From: JAAZDN01 sp964440875
GTDB taxonomy: Bacteria; Bacillota_I; Bacilli_A; Erysipelotrichales; Erysipelotrichaceae
Reading direction: 5' to 3'
DNA length: 17,289 nt
Assembly: GCA_964440875.1 (NCBI GenBank)
Contig: CAYTTS010000026.1
Coordinates: forward strand, 1 to 17,289
A program made the position numbers and the translations under genes. Positions 7,176 through 14,118 of this stretch are shown here, piece after piece. The notes under the pieces were generated by a model. That model was not told the origin of the DNA. It was given only the letters and a program-made list of their open reading frames with translations, and did no database searches. Each line of letters opens with the position of its first letter. Position 1 is the first letter of the stretch.

Positions 7176-8038
7176 TGAATAAAAATTTATATATGAATCA
7201 TATTAAGGATGTTATTATGATTTTAATTGGTAATTTAATACTTGCCTTTGGAGTAACGTTCTTTGTACTACCTTATGGAATACTTACCGGTGGTATATTT
7301 GGTGTTTCCCTTTCATTAAAACCATTACTTCCGATGATTGACACAAACTATATTGCGTATTTCTTAATTGCAATTACATTTATTTTAGGAAGTCTTACCC
7401 TTGGTAAGTCATTTGCACTTAAAACAGTTATATCATCTTTTGTATATCCATTCTTTTTAGAGATATTTAGAAATGTTGATTTTTCAATAACTGTTGATCC
7501 GATTTTAGCTTCCTTATATGCTGGTTTATTTACTGGTGTTGCGGTTGGTATTGTCTTTAGGGCAAAGGGGAGTACTGGTGGTATGGATGTCTTTCCTTTA
7601 ATATTAAATAAATACTTTAATATTAATCAAGGAACGGGTATTTTAATCATAGATGGTTTAACGGTTATCTTGGGTTTGTCAACTCTAGGTTTAGAACATA
7701 TTCTTCTAGGTTTAATATCTGTGTTTGCATCATCGTTTACAATTGATAAAATTATAATGCTCGGTAGTGAATCTGCTAAATCCGTTTATATAATTTCGGA
7801 TTTCATTGATATCATAAATGAAAGAATTCAGAAAGAAGTTAACCGTGGTACAACGATTATTAATGCTTATGGTGGTTATAGTAATGAACCTCGTAACTTT
7901 ATCATGTGTGTTATCACAGTTAAGCAATTACCGATTTTAAAAAGTATTGTCTACCAAGAGGATGAGAATGCCTTCATGATTGTACAAGAAGCTCATGAAA
8001 TTTTAGGAGAAGGTTTTAGTTACGGAACACGAATATAG
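7175..8038 (+). CDS. YitT-family multi-pass membrane protein (DUF161 + DUF2179)
   Basis: A 287-residue membrane protein of the YitT/YvjA type, whose transport or signalling role is unknown. Hydrophobic segments are visible at roughly 13-35, 58-78, 84-98, 108-128 and 153-190. The family's glycine-rich KGSTGGMDVF motif is at 131-140. A soluble C-terminal DUF2179 domain at about 220-282 contains the IMCVITVKQLP and AFMIVQEAHEILGEGF segments. The GTG start at 7175 is preceded by AGGAGG 6 nt upstream and overlaps the last base of the prfB stop, so translation is coupled to prfB. From memory, a YitT homologue also lies near prfB in Bacillus subtilis. It is the last gene of the secA transcript. Confidence 0.88.
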   Translation: MNKNLYMNHIKDVIMILIGNLILAFGVTFFVLPYGILTGGIFGVSLSLKPLLPMIDTNYIAYFLIAITFILGSLTLGKSFALKTVISSFVYPFFLEIFRNVDFSITVDPILASLYAGLFTGVAVGIVFRAKGSTGGMDVFPLILNKYFNINQGTGILIIDGLTVILGLSTLGLEHILLGLISVFASSFTIDKIIMLGSESAKSVYIISDFIDIINERIQKEVNRGTTIINAYGGYSNEPRNFIMCVITVKQLPILKSIVYQEDENAFMIVQEAHEILGEGFSYGTRI

Positions 8039-8079
8039 CCTTTATATAAAGGTTTATCTCACTATTGTGTAGATTGTAG

Positions 8080-8108
8080 TTGACTTTGTATTTAAGAAAG
8101 TATATATA
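8080..8108 (+). promoter_or_regulatory. Candidate upstream promoter P1 of the ribosomal protein operon
   Basis: TTGACT at 8080-8085 (5 of 6 to consensus) and TATATA at 8103-8108 are separated by exactly 17 nt. Transcription would begin near 8115, so the hairpin at 8127-8153 would form at the very 5' end of this RNA. Confidence 0.55.
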
Positions 8109-8126
8109 TTAATAAGAATAATGATA

Positions 8127-8153
8127 AAAAGGCTTGAAATACTCAAGCCTTTT
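8127..8153. terminator. Hairpin behind yitT, probable terminator overlapping promoter P2
   Basis: An 11-bp perfect stem, AAAAGGCTTGA (8127-8137) paired with TCAAGCCTTTT (8143-8153), has a 5-nt loop and A and T flanks on both sides. It can end the secA-prfB-yitT transcript. The T run on the + strand is only four bases and lies inside the stem, so termination may be partial. It lies downstream of P1 and contains the -35 box of P2. Confidence 0.6.
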
Positions 8154-8163
8154 ATGTTATAAT
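8134..8163 (+). promoter_or_regulatory. Main promoter P2 of the S10-spc operon
   Basis: TTGAAA at 8134-8139 (5 of 6 to consensus) is followed after 18 nt by a consensus TATAAT at 8158-8163, which carries the extended TGn (8155-8157). Transcription would start near 8170, exactly where the GC-rich structured leader begins. This is the best promoter in the window, as expected for ribosomal protein genes. Confidence 0.8.
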
Positions 8164-8168
8164 TATCT

Positions 8169-8294
8169 AGCGTCGCAAAGAGGCGTGAGGTTGCCGATAC
8201 ACCGGAGCCCGTTGTCATGACTGGTGGGATATTGGGGAATTCACGCGGAGCGGTAAGCACCATTGAGTGAACGCATTTTAAAAGGAGGATTTTC
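8169..8294 (+). ncRNA. Structured 5' leader of the S10 operon (candidate autoregulatory element)
   Basis: By hand count, 61 of 106 bases at 8169-8274 are G or C, far above the neighbouring A/T-rich DNA, and no gene is encoded. Nested helices are possible: GCGT (8170-8173) with ACGC (8271-8274), GCGTGA (8183-8188) with TCACGC (8241-8246), and a hairpin CACCGG (8200-8205) with CTGGTG (8221-8226) capped by a 15-nt loop. An AGGAGG ribosome site (8283-8288) follows the closing helix. The position fits a ribosomal protein leader, in which a protein such as L4 binds its own mRNA. The blocks GAGGCG..AGGTTG and TTCACG.GGAGC resemble my memory of other Firmicutes rpsJ leaders, but that is unverified, as is the ligand. 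Confidence 0.7.
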
Positions 8295-8606
8295 ATGGCA
8301 AGAAACAACGTTAAGATTCGTTTAAAAGCTTATGAACACAGAACGCTAGATTTAGCAGCGGAAAAGATTGTTCAAACTGCAAACGATCACGGAGCTAAGA
8401 AGGTTGTTGGACCAGTTCCACTACCTACAGAGAAGGAAATTGTTACAATTTTACGTTCAGTACACGTAAATAAAGATTCACGCGAGCAATTCGAACAGAG
8501 AACACATAAAAGATTAATTGAAATTGTTGGGCCTAACGCAGCAACAATCGATGCATTAAGTCGACTTGAATTACCAAGCGGCGTAGACATCGAAATTAAA
8601 CTTTAG
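8295..8606 (+). CDS. rpsJ: 30S ribosomal protein S10
   Basis: S10 is a head protein of the small subunit and also serves as NusE in antitermination. The 103 residues match the family length, with the typical KIRLKAYEHRTLD opening, the GPVPLPTEK loop, and EQRTHKRLIEI followed by LELPSGVDIEIKL at the end. The start has AGGAGG 6 nt upstream. It is the first gene of the operon, directly behind the structured leader, so any control through that leader acts here first and then on the co-transcribed genes. rplC follows after 19 nt with its own GGAGG. Confidence 0.98.
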   Translation: MARNNVKIRLKAYEHRTLDLAAEKIVQTANDHGAKKVVGPVPLPTEKEIVTILRSVHVNKDSREQFEQRTHKRLIEIVGPNAATIDALSRLELPSGVDIEIKL

Positions 8607-8625
8607 TGGTGATGGAGGTTAAATC

Positions 8626-9309
8626 ATGAAAGGTATTTTAGGAAAGAAACTTGGCATGACTCAAGTGTTCACCACTGATGGAAAGTTAATTCCAGTTACA
8701 GTTATTGGAGCAACACCAAACGTAGTTATGCAAAAGAAAACAATTGAAACAGACGGATATGAAGCTGTTCAATTAGGATTTGAAGATATTAAAGAACACC
8801 GTACAACTAAAGCAAATATTGGACATGCTGAAAAAGCAAACACAAGTGCTAAGAAATACTTAAGAGAAGTACGTGGTACAGGAATGTCAGAATACGAAAT
8901 CGGACAAGAAGTTGCAGTAGATTTATTCGCAGCTGGAGATGTCGTAGATGTTACAGGAATTTCAAAAGGAAAAGGATATTCTGGAGCTGTTAAGATAAAT
9001 AATCAGGCTTTAGGACCTAAATCACACGGTTCAAGATTCCACCGTAGTGCGGGATCAATCGCTACTGGCATTACAGTTGGTAGAGTTGCCAAAGGTACAA
9101 TCATGGCAGGACAATATGGTGGTTATACAACTACTAACCGTAACTTAGATATTATTAGTGTTGACACTGAAAATAACTTAATCTTAGTTAAAGGAAACGT
9201 CCCAGGACCAAAACGTGGATTAGTATTTATTAAAACAACTACAAAAAATGTTAAACATAAAGATCCAGTTGAAATTAATTATTATACAGAAGCAGTAGAG
9301 GAGGACTAA
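8626..9309 (+). CDS. rplC: 50S ribosomal protein L3
   Basis: L3 is an early-assembling large-subunit protein whose loop reaches the peptidyl-transferase centre. The 227-residue product opens with MKGILGKKLGMTQVF and contains the long central loop from KGKGYSGAVK through HGSRFHRSAGSI to GTIMAGQYGG, then the second half of the barrel ending in NVPGPKRGLVFI. It is somewhat longer than the roughly 209 residues of Bacillus because of a polar tail (about the last 20 residues, ending in EAVEED). GGAGG at 8614-8618 supports the start. The ribosome site of rplD lies inside the last rplC codons, 3 nt separate the genes, and translation is therefore probably coupled. Confidence 0.98.
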   Translation: MKGILGKKLGMTQVFTTDGKLIPVTVIGATPNVVMQKKTIETDGYEAVQLGFEDIKEHRTTKANIGHAEKANTSAKKYLREVRGTGMSEYEIGQEVAVDLFAAGDVVDVTGISKGKGYSGAVKINNQALGPKSHGSRFHRSAGSIATGITVGRVAKGTIMAGQYGGYTTTNRNLDIISVDTENNLILVKGNVPGPKRGLVFIKTTTKNVKHKDPVEINYYTEAVEED

Positions 9310-9312
9310 TCA

Positions 9313-9942
9313 ATGGCAAAATTAAATATGTATGACCTACAAGGTAAACAGTTAACTGATTTTGAAGTAAATGATGCAGTATTTGCAATTGAACCAAACA
9401 CTCAAATTTTACACGATGCAGTAGTAATGCAACAAGCTTCTCTACGCCAAGGATCACATAAAGTAAAAAACAGAAGTGAAGTTAGTGGTGGTGGACGTAA
9501 GCCTTGGAGACAAAAAGGAACTGGACGTGCTCGTCAAGGTTCAACAAGATCTCCACAATGGCGTGGTGGTGGAGTTGTATTTGGACCAACACCAAGATCA
9601 TATAAATATAGTTTAAACCGTAAGGTTAGAAAACTTGCGATTAGATCAGCTTTATCAATCAAAGTAAATGAAGAAAAAGCACTAATCGTTGAAAATATTG
9701 CAATGGATGCTGTTAAAACACAAGATTTCATTAAAGTGATGAATAACTTAAACTTAAACAGTAAAACTCTATTTGTAGTAAGTGCAACAGAAGATTATGA
9801 AAATGCATACCTATCAATGAGAAACTTAAGAAATTGCGATATTTTATCAGTAGAAGGTTTAAATGTATTTGACATTCTAAATGCAGACAACTTAGTTATG
9901 ACTGAAGAAGCTGCTAAGTTAGCTGGGGAGGTATTACAATAA
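9313..9942 (+). CDS. rplD: 50S ribosomal protein L4
   Basis: L4 lines the exit tunnel with an extended loop. The 209 residues are the family norm, with the arginine/glycine-rich loop visible as VSGGGRKPWRQKGTGRARQG and then SPQWRGGGVVFGPTPRSY around residues 57-98. In gammaproteobacteria L4 represses its own operon by binding the mRNA leader, so it is the first protein to test against the rpsJ leader in this window; that role is not demonstrated here. The TAA stop overlaps the ATG of rplW by one base (TAATG), with GGGGAGG about 10 nt before the rplW start. Confidence 0.98.
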   Translation: MAKLNMYDLQGKQLTDFEVNDAVFAIEPNTQILHDAVVMQQASLRQGSHKVKNRSEVSGGGRKPWRQKGTGRARQGSTRSPQWRGGGVVFGPTPRSYKYSLNRKVRKLAIRSALSIKVNEEKALIVENIAMDAVKTQDFIKVMNNLNLNSKTLFVVSATEDYENAYLSMRNLRNCDILSVEGLNVFDILNADNLVMTEEAAKLAGEVLQ

Positions 9943-10232
9943 TGAGTAGAGCAAGAGATATTATTATCCGCCCAATTATTACTGAAAAATCAATGATTTT
10001 AACAGAAGATCAAAACACAGTAACATTCGTTGTTGCTAAAGATGCTAATAAAACAGAAATCAAATTAGCTGTTGAAGAATTATTTGAAGTAAAAGTTGAT
10101 CGTGTAAATACAATCAATGTTAGAGCTAAAAGAGCTCGTATGGGTCAATATGAAGGTAAAAAAGCTAGTTACAAAAAAGCAATTATTAAATTAGCTGAAG
10201 GAAGTTCTATTGACATCTTTGAAGAAAGATAA
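9942..10232 (+). CDS. rplW: 50S ribosomal protein L23
   Basis: L23 sits at the tunnel exit, where trigger factor and the signal recognition particle dock. The 96-residue sequence has the family's DIIIRPIITEKSM opening, the TFVVAKDANKTEIKLAVEELF helix region, and the VNTINVRAKRARMG loop. Its start codon shares a base with the rplD stop. Behind it lies the only unusually long and structured spacer inside the ribosomal operon (54 nt), before rplB. Confidence 0.98.
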   Translation: MSRARDIIIRPIITEKSMILTEDQNTVTFVVAKDANKTEIKLAVEELFEVKVDRVNTINVRAKRARMGQYEGKKASYKKAIIKLAEGSSIDIFEER

Positions 10233-10238
10233 GTTTTA

Positions 10239-10271
10239 AGCGGAAGATCGCGCTATTTCCGTTAAATGCGC
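10239..10271 (+). other. Possible RNA hairpin in the rplW-rplB spacer
   Basis: AGCGGAA (10239-10245) can pair with TTCCGTT (10257-10263), including one G-U pair, around an 11-nt loop. The loop's GCGC (10250-10253) could pair with GCGC at 10268-10271, just ahead of the rplB ribosome site AAGGAG (10275-10280), as a small pseudoknot. No T run follows, so it is not a terminator. It may influence rplB translation or be an mRNA processing site. Confidence 0.4.
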
Positions 10272-10286
10272 ATGAAGGAGTAAGCA

Positions 10287-11120
10287 ATGGCTATAAAAAA
10301 TTATAAACCAACCACTCCAGGTCGTCGTACAATGACATCATTAGTTCGTGAAGATATCACAACTAATAAGCCTGAAAGATCTCTTACTGAATCAATCAGT
10401 AAAAAGGGTGGACGTAATAATACAGGTAGAATTACTACTCGTCACCAAGGTGGCGGACATAAGCGTTTATATCGTATTATTGATTTCAAACGTAATAAAG
10501 ATAATATTCCAGCAAAAGTTGCAACAATCGAATATGATCCAAACAGAAGTGCTCATATTGCATTAGTTGTATATGCTGATGGAACTAAAACATATATTTT
10601 AGCTCCAAAAGGATTAAAAGTAGGAATGGAAATTATTTCTGGAGCAGATGCTGACATTAAAGTTGGTAACGCAAAAGAATTACAATTAATTCCTGAAGGT
10701 ACAACAGTACATAACATTGAATTAAAACCAGGTAAAGGTGGACAATTAGCAAGATCTGCTGGAGCAAGTGCTCAAATTGTTGCTTTCGAAGGTAAATATG
10801 TAACATTAAGACTTGCTTCTGGTGAAGTTCGTAAAGTACTTGGAACTTGCCGTGCTACAATCGGACAAGTTGGTAATGAAGACCATTCATTAGTTGTTAT
10901 CGGTAAAGCAGGACGTGCACGTAACATGGGTAAACGCCCAGCAGTTCGTGGATCTGCAATGAACCCAATTGATCACCCACACGGTGGTGGTGAAGGTAGA
11001 ACTGGAATTGGACGTGTTTCTCCAATGACACCTTGGGGTAAAAAAGCTATGGGAGTTAAAACTCGTAGAAAACAACAATCTGACAACTTAATTGTTAGAG
11101 ATAGAAGAAGAAAGAAATAA
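10287..11120 (+). CDS. rplB: 50S ribosomal protein L2
   Basis: L2 is one of the largest and most conserved large-subunit proteins; it is needed for subunit joining and peptidyl-transferase assembly. The 277 residues match the usual length. The sequence shows IKNYKPTTPGRR at the start, TRHQGGGHKRLYRIIDF around 51-67, and the highly conserved NPIDHPHGGGEGRTG at 226-240 with its functionally important histidines. The tail KKAMGVKTRRKQQSDNLIVR is also typical. AAGGAG lies 6 nt before the ATG. Unlike its neighbours it is separated from the preceding gene by a structured spacer. Confidence 0.98.
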   Translation: MAIKNYKPTTPGRRTMTSLVREDITTNKPERSLTESISKKGGRNNTGRITTRHQGGGHKRLYRIIDFKRNKDNIPAKVATIEYDPNRSAHIALVVYADGTKTYILAPKGLKVGMEIISGADADIKVGNAKELQLIPEGTTVHNIELKPGKGGQLARSAGASAQIVAFEGKYVTLRLASGEVRKVLGTCRATIGQVGNEDHSLVVIGKAGRARNMGKRPAVRGSAMNPIDHPHGGGEGRTGIGRVSPMTPWGKKAMGVKTRRKQQSDNLIVRDRRRKK

Positions 11121-11140
11121 CGAAAGGTAGGAAATAATAT

Positions 11141-11416
11141 ATGAGTCGTAGTTTGAAAAAAGGACCATTCTGTGATGAACACTTAATGAAAAAAGTGGAA
11201 GCACAAAAAGATGGTAAGAAATCAGTTATTAAAACTTGGTCGAGACGTTCAACAATTTTCCCACAATTCGTTGAGCACACATTTGCAGTATATAATGGTA
11301 AAGAACATGTTCCGGTATACGTTACTGAAGATATGGTAGGACACAAATTAGGTGAGTTTGTTCCAACAAGAAACTTCAGAGGACACGGTGGAGGAGACAA
11401 GAACAGTGGACGTTAA
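11141..11416 (+). CDS. rpsS: 30S ribosomal protein S19
   Basis: S19 lies in the 30S head and forms bridges to the large subunit. The 91-residue protein has the expected MSRSLKKGPFCDEHL opening, the TWSRRSTIFPQFVEHTFAVYNG core and the VPVYVTEDMVGHKLGEF segment with a basic FVPTRNFRGHGG tail. The preceding 20-nt spacer contains AAAGG and TAGGA, a weaker ribosome site than elsewhere in the operon. The last codons overlap the start of rplV by 11 nt and contain its ribosome site GGAGGAG, so the two should be translated in a coupled way. Confidence 0.98.
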   Translation: MSRSLKKGPFCDEHLMKKVEAQKDGKKSVIKTWSRRSTIFPQFVEHTFAVYNGKEHVPVYVTEDMVGHKLGEFVPTRNFRGHGGGDKNSGR

Positions 11417-11738
11417 ATCAACAGCTAAAACAGTTAGAATTGCGCCAAGAAAAGTGCGCTTAGTGTTAGATTTAGTACGCGGTATGGACGTTGAAACTGC
11501 TGCTGGGATCTTACAACACACACCAAATTATGGGGCGGAAATTACTGCTAAAGTATTAAAATCAGCAGTAGCAAACGCTGTAAACAATCACCATTTAGAT
11601 GAATCAAAATTATATATTAAAGCATGTTATGCTAACGAAGGTGTAACAATTAAACGTTTCAGACCAAGAGCTAAAGGATCTGCAGCTCCAATCATGAAAC
11701 GTACAAGCCACGTAACAGTAGTTGTGGCAGAAAGATAG
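11406..11738 (+). CDS. rplV: 50S ribosomal protein L22
   Basis: L22 spans the exit tunnel wall and its hairpin contributes to the tunnel constriction. The start is set at the GTG at 11406: GGAGGAG lies about 9 nt upstream and the family N-terminus (DVKSTAKTVRIAPRKVRLV) follows at once, giving 110 residues, the normal size. An in-frame ATG at 11352 would add 18 residues that are only the shifted reading of rpsS. The conserved KACYANEGVTIKRFRPRAKG segment and the RTSHVTVVV end are present. It overlaps rpsS by 11 nt. It is one of two ribosomal protein genes here using GTG; rpsE is the other. Confidence 0.96.
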   Translation: MDVKSTAKTVRIAPRKVRLVLDLVRGMDVETAAGILQHTPNYGAEITAKVLKSAVANAVNNHHLDESKLYIKACYANEGVTIKRFRPRAKGSAAPIMKRTSHVTVVVAER

Positions 11739-11753
11739 GAGGAACGAAATAAT

Positions 11754-12497
11754 ATGGGTCAAAAAGTTAATCCGATCGGCTTACGTGTAGGAGTTATTAG
11801 AGACTGGGAATCACGTTGGTATGCTGATCAAGAATTCGGAGATTTATTAATTGAAGACGTAAAAATTCGTGAATACCTATTTAAAGAGTTACATGAAGCA
11901 TTTGTGTCAAGAATTGAAATTGAAAGATCGAAGAATAAAGTTGAAGTAATTATTAGATCTGCAAGACCAGGAGTTGTTATTGGTCAAAGTGGAGAAAACG
12001 TTGAAACACTTAAAAAAGCAATTGAAAAAATTACAGGCGCTAAACAAGTTTATATTAAAGTTGTTGAAATTGGAAACCCTGATTTAGACGCAAGTCTAGT
12101 TGCTAGAAGCATTGCTGAACAATTAGAGCAAAGAGCTTCATTCAGAGTTGCACAAAAACGTGCTATCCAACGTGTTATGAGAGCAGGAGCTAAAGGTGTT
12201 AAAACTCAAGTTTCTGGACGTTTAGGTGGTGCTGACATGGCACGTACTGAAGGTTATGCAGAAGGAATTGTTCCTCTACATACATTACGTTCTGATATTG
12301 ATTACAAGCACTATGAAGCTGATACTCAATACGGTAAATTAGGTGTTAAAGTTTGGATCTGTCGTGGTGAAGTATTACCGGGTCAAATGGTAGTAGAACC
12401 AGAAGCTCCAAAAGCTAATAGAAGAGACAATAGAAGACGTCGTCCTCAACAAAATAGAAGACCACGTCCTGAAAGTAGTACTAAGGAGGAAAACTAA
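11754..12497 (+). CDS. rpsC: 30S ribosomal protein S3, with a basic C-terminal extension
   Basis: S3 forms part of the mRNA entry site and helps unwind mRNA, together with S4 and S5. The 247-residue protein starts MGQKVNPIGLRVG. The KH domain GxxG loop is at VVIGQSGEN (74-82), the C-terminal domain RVMRAGAKGVKTQVSGRLGG lies around 140-159, and the conserved end is YGKLGVKVWICRGEVLPG (193-210). Beyond the usual end, residues 215-247 form a low-complexity tail rich in Arg, Asn, Gln and Pro that ends in acidic residues. This makes the protein about 30 residues longer than in Bacillus (about 218). AGGAGG overlaps the rplV stop upstream. Confidence 0.97.
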   Translation: MGQKVNPIGLRVGVIRDWESRWYADQEFGDLLIEDVKIREYLFKELHEAFVSRIEIERSKNKVEVIIRSARPGVVIGQSGENVETLKKAIEKITGAKQVYIKVVEIGNPDLDASLVARSIAEQLEQRASFRVAQKRAIQRVMRAGAKGVKTQVSGRLGGADMARTEGYAEGIVPLHTLRSDIDYKHYEADTQYGKLGVKVWICRGEVLPGQMVVEPEAPKANRRDNRRRRPQQNRRPRPESSTKEEN

Positions 12498-12499
12498 TT

Positions 12500-12916
12500 A
12501 TGTTAATGCCAAAAAGAACTAAATATAGACGTCCTCATTTAGTATCATATGAAGGAAAAGCGACAAAAGGTCGTAACGTTGACTTTGGTGAATTCGGTTT
12601 AGTTGCACAAACTGGTGGATACATTAGTAACCGTCAAATTGAAGCGGCACGTATTGCTATTACACGTTCAATGAAACGTGGAGGAAAAGTTTGGATTAGA
12701 ATTTTCCCTCATTTAGCAATTACAAAAAAACCATTAGAAGTTAGAATGGGTTCTGGTAAAGGAGCACCTGAAGGTTGGGTAGCTGTTGTTAAAGCTGGAA
12801 CTGTAATGTTTGAAGTTGGTGGAGTTAGCGAAAAAGTGGCGAAAGAAGCACTTCGTTTAGGCTCTAGCAAGCTTGCTGTTAAAACTAAAATAGTTAAAAA
12901 AGGTGAGGTAAAGTAA
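12500..12916 (+). CDS. rplP: 50S ribosomal protein L16
   Basis: L16 sits near the A-site tRNA and completes the peptidyl-transferase region late in assembly. The 138 residues show MLMPKRTKYRRPHLVSYEGK, then the TGGYISNRQIEAARIAITR helix, the RIFPHLAITKKPLEVRMGSG segment and GAPEGWVAVVKAGTVMFE. Two ATGs are possible, at 12500 and 12506. The first is preferred because AGGAGGA (12484-12490) is 9 nt from it and the family begins M-L-x-PKR. Only 2 nt separate it from rpsC, and rpmC follows 1 nt after its stop. Confidence 0.97.
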   Translation: MLMPKRTKYRRPHLVSYEGKATKGRNVDFGEFGLVAQTGGYISNRQIEAARIAITRSMKRGGKVWIRIFPHLAITKKPLEVRMGSGKGAPEGWVAVVKAGTVMFEVGGVSEKVAKEALRLGSSKLAVKTKIVKKGEVK

Positions 12917-12917
12917 A

Positions 12918-13121
12918 ATGTTAGATATCAAAGAAATCAGAGATTTAAGTACTGAAGACTTAAATCAAGAGGTCGAAGACCTTAAAGAAGAATTGTTTAA
13001 TCTACGTTTCCAACAAGCTGTTGGTCAATTAGACGATACTGCTCGCCTTAGAACAGTAAAGAAAACAATCGCAAGAATCAAAACAGTGATCAATGAAAGA
13101 TCACTAGCAGAAGTGAAGTAG
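12918..13121 (+). CDS. rpmC: 50S ribosomal protein L29
   Basis: L29 is a small two-helix protein next to L23 at the tunnel exit. The 67-residue sequence has the family pattern: an acidic N-terminal helix (IRDLSTEDLNQEVEDLKEEL), the signature FNLRFQQAVGQLDDTARLRTVKK, and a second helix ending in IARIKTVINER. The start codon lies 1 nt behind the rplP stop, with GGTGAGG in the end of rplP as ribosome site. rpsQ follows after 9 nt. Confidence 0.97.
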   Translation: MLDIKEIRDLSTEDLNQEVEDLKEELFNLRFQQAVGQLDDTARLRTVKKTIARIKTVINERSLAEVK

Positions 13122-13130
13122 GAGGATAAT

Positions 13131-13394
13131 ATGGAAAGAGAAAATAACCGTAAAGTTTACCGTGGTAAAGTCGTATCAGACAAAGGTGATAAGACGATTG
13201 TGGTAGAAATCGCTACTTCAAAACGTCATAAATTGTATGGTAAACGTGTTAAATTCACTACAAAATTAACTGCTCATGATGAAAATAATGAAGCTAAAGT
13301 TAATGATATTGTAGAAATTATGGAAACACGCCCATTATCGAAAACTAAACGATTTAGATTAATTAAAATTGTCGAAGTCGCAGTAGTAGTTTAG
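13131..13394 (+). CDS. rpsQ: 30S ribosomal protein S17
   Basis: S17 is an early-binding 16S rRNA protein with an OB fold. The 87 residues contain the family's KVYRGKVVSDKGDKTIVVEI strand pair, HKLYGKRVKFTTKLTAHDE, and NDIVEIMETRPLSKTKRFRL. Hydrophobic, valine-rich residues (IVEVAVVV) end the protein. GTAGGAGG lies immediately upstream, partly within the rpmC stop. Confidence 0.97.
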   Translation: MERENNRKVYRGKVVSDKGDKTIVVEIATSKRHKLYGKRVKFTTKLTAHDENNEAKVNDIVEIMETRPLSKTKRFRLIKIVEVAVVV

Positions 13395-13412
13395 AGTGAA
13401 GGAGAATAAAAT

Positions 13413-13784
13413 ATGATCTTTAATGAAAGTAGATTACGTGTAGCTGACAACTCAGGTGCACGCGAAGTCTTAGTTATTCGTGGTCTTGGTGGAAGTCACC
13501 GTCACTCTTCTAATATTGGAGATATCGTAGTTGCTACTGTTAAATCAGCTACTCCAGGTGGAGCAGTTAAAAAAGGACAAGTAGTTAAAGCGGTAATCGT
13601 TAGAACGAAAAAAGGTATAAGAAGAGAAAATGGTTCTTTCATCAAATTTGATGATAACGCAGTTGTTATCTTAAATGATGATGCTACATCGCCAAAAGGT
13701 ACAAGAATTTTCGGACCTGTTGCGCGTGAAGTACGTGATGAAGGATTTATTAAGATAGTGTCATTGGCACCAGAAGTTCTGTAG
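13413..13784 (+). CDS. rplN: 50S ribosomal protein L14
   Basis: L14 lies at the subunit interface and is the docking point of silencing factor RsfS in other bacteria. The 123-residue protein has the highly conserved RVADNSGAREVLVIRGLGG, GDIVVATVKSATPGGAVKKG and VKAVIVRTKKGIRRENGSF segments, then NDDATSPKGTRIFGPVARE and the final FIKIVSLAPEVL. Length is within one residue of the norm. AAGGAG lies about 8 nt before the ATG. Confidence 0.98.
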   Translation: MIFNESRLRVADNSGAREVLVIRGLGGSHRHSSNIGDIVVATVKSATPGGAVKKGQVVKAVIVRTKKGIRRENGSFIKFDDNAVVILNDDATSPKGTRIFGPVAREVRDEGFIKIVSLAPEVL

Positions 13785-13794
13785 GAGGAATAAA

Positions 13795-14106
13795 ATGAGA
13801 TTAAAAACAGGAGATACAGTTAAAGTAATTACGGGAAGCCGTAAAGACAAAGGTACTGTAGCAGAGATTATCAAAGTTATTCCTAATAAAAATCAAGTGG
13901 TTGTTGAAGGAGTTAACTTAGTTAAAAAACACCTTAAACCTACTCAAATTAATCCTGATGGAGGAATTATTGAGAAAGAAATGCCAATTGATGTTTCAAA
14001 TGTAATGGCTTATGATAAGAAAACTAAATCAGTCAGTAGACTTGGTATAGAAATTAAAGATGGCGAAAAAGTTCGTATCTTTAAGAAAACTGGTAAGGAA
14101 TATTAG
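13795..14106 (+). CDS. rplX: 50S ribosomal protein L24
   Basis: L24 initiates assembly of the large subunit by binding domain I of 23S rRNA. The 103 residues show the KOW motif region (MRLKTGDTVKVITGSRKDKG and GTVAEIIKVIPNKNQVVVEG), then VNLVKKHLKPTQINPDGGII and the RLGIEIKDGEKVRIFKKTG end. TAGGAGG lies within the rplN stop region 6 nt upstream. rplE follows after 12 nt with its own AGGAGG. Confidence 0.97.
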   Translation: MRLKTGDTVKVITGSRKDKGTVAEIIKVIPNKNQVVVEGVNLVKKHLKPTQINPDGGIIEKEMPIDVSNVMAYDKKTKSVSRLGIEIKDGEKVRIFKKTGKEY

Positions 14107-14118
14107 GAGGTAGATTAA

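Noticed and set aside
8039..8052. Palindrome CCTTTATATAAAGG directly after yitT as a terminator
   Set aside because: A perfect palindrome leaves almost no loop, is A/T-rich and is followed by only three T. The hairpin at 8127-8153 is a better terminator.
8054..8308. 84-codon open frame on the minus strand over the rpsJ leader
   Set aside because: It covers the promoters and structured leader, has no recognisable protein features and runs into rpsJ. A chance frame.
10266..10283. Five-codon mini-ORF (MRMKE) before rplB as a leader peptide
   Set aside because: It has no ribosome site of its own and contains the rplB ribosome site. Too short to support as a gene.
11352..11405. Upstream ATG for rplV inside rpsS
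   Set aside because: The extra 18 residues are the shifted reading of the conserved rpsS end. The GTG at 11406 has a good ribosome site and gives the normal L22 length.
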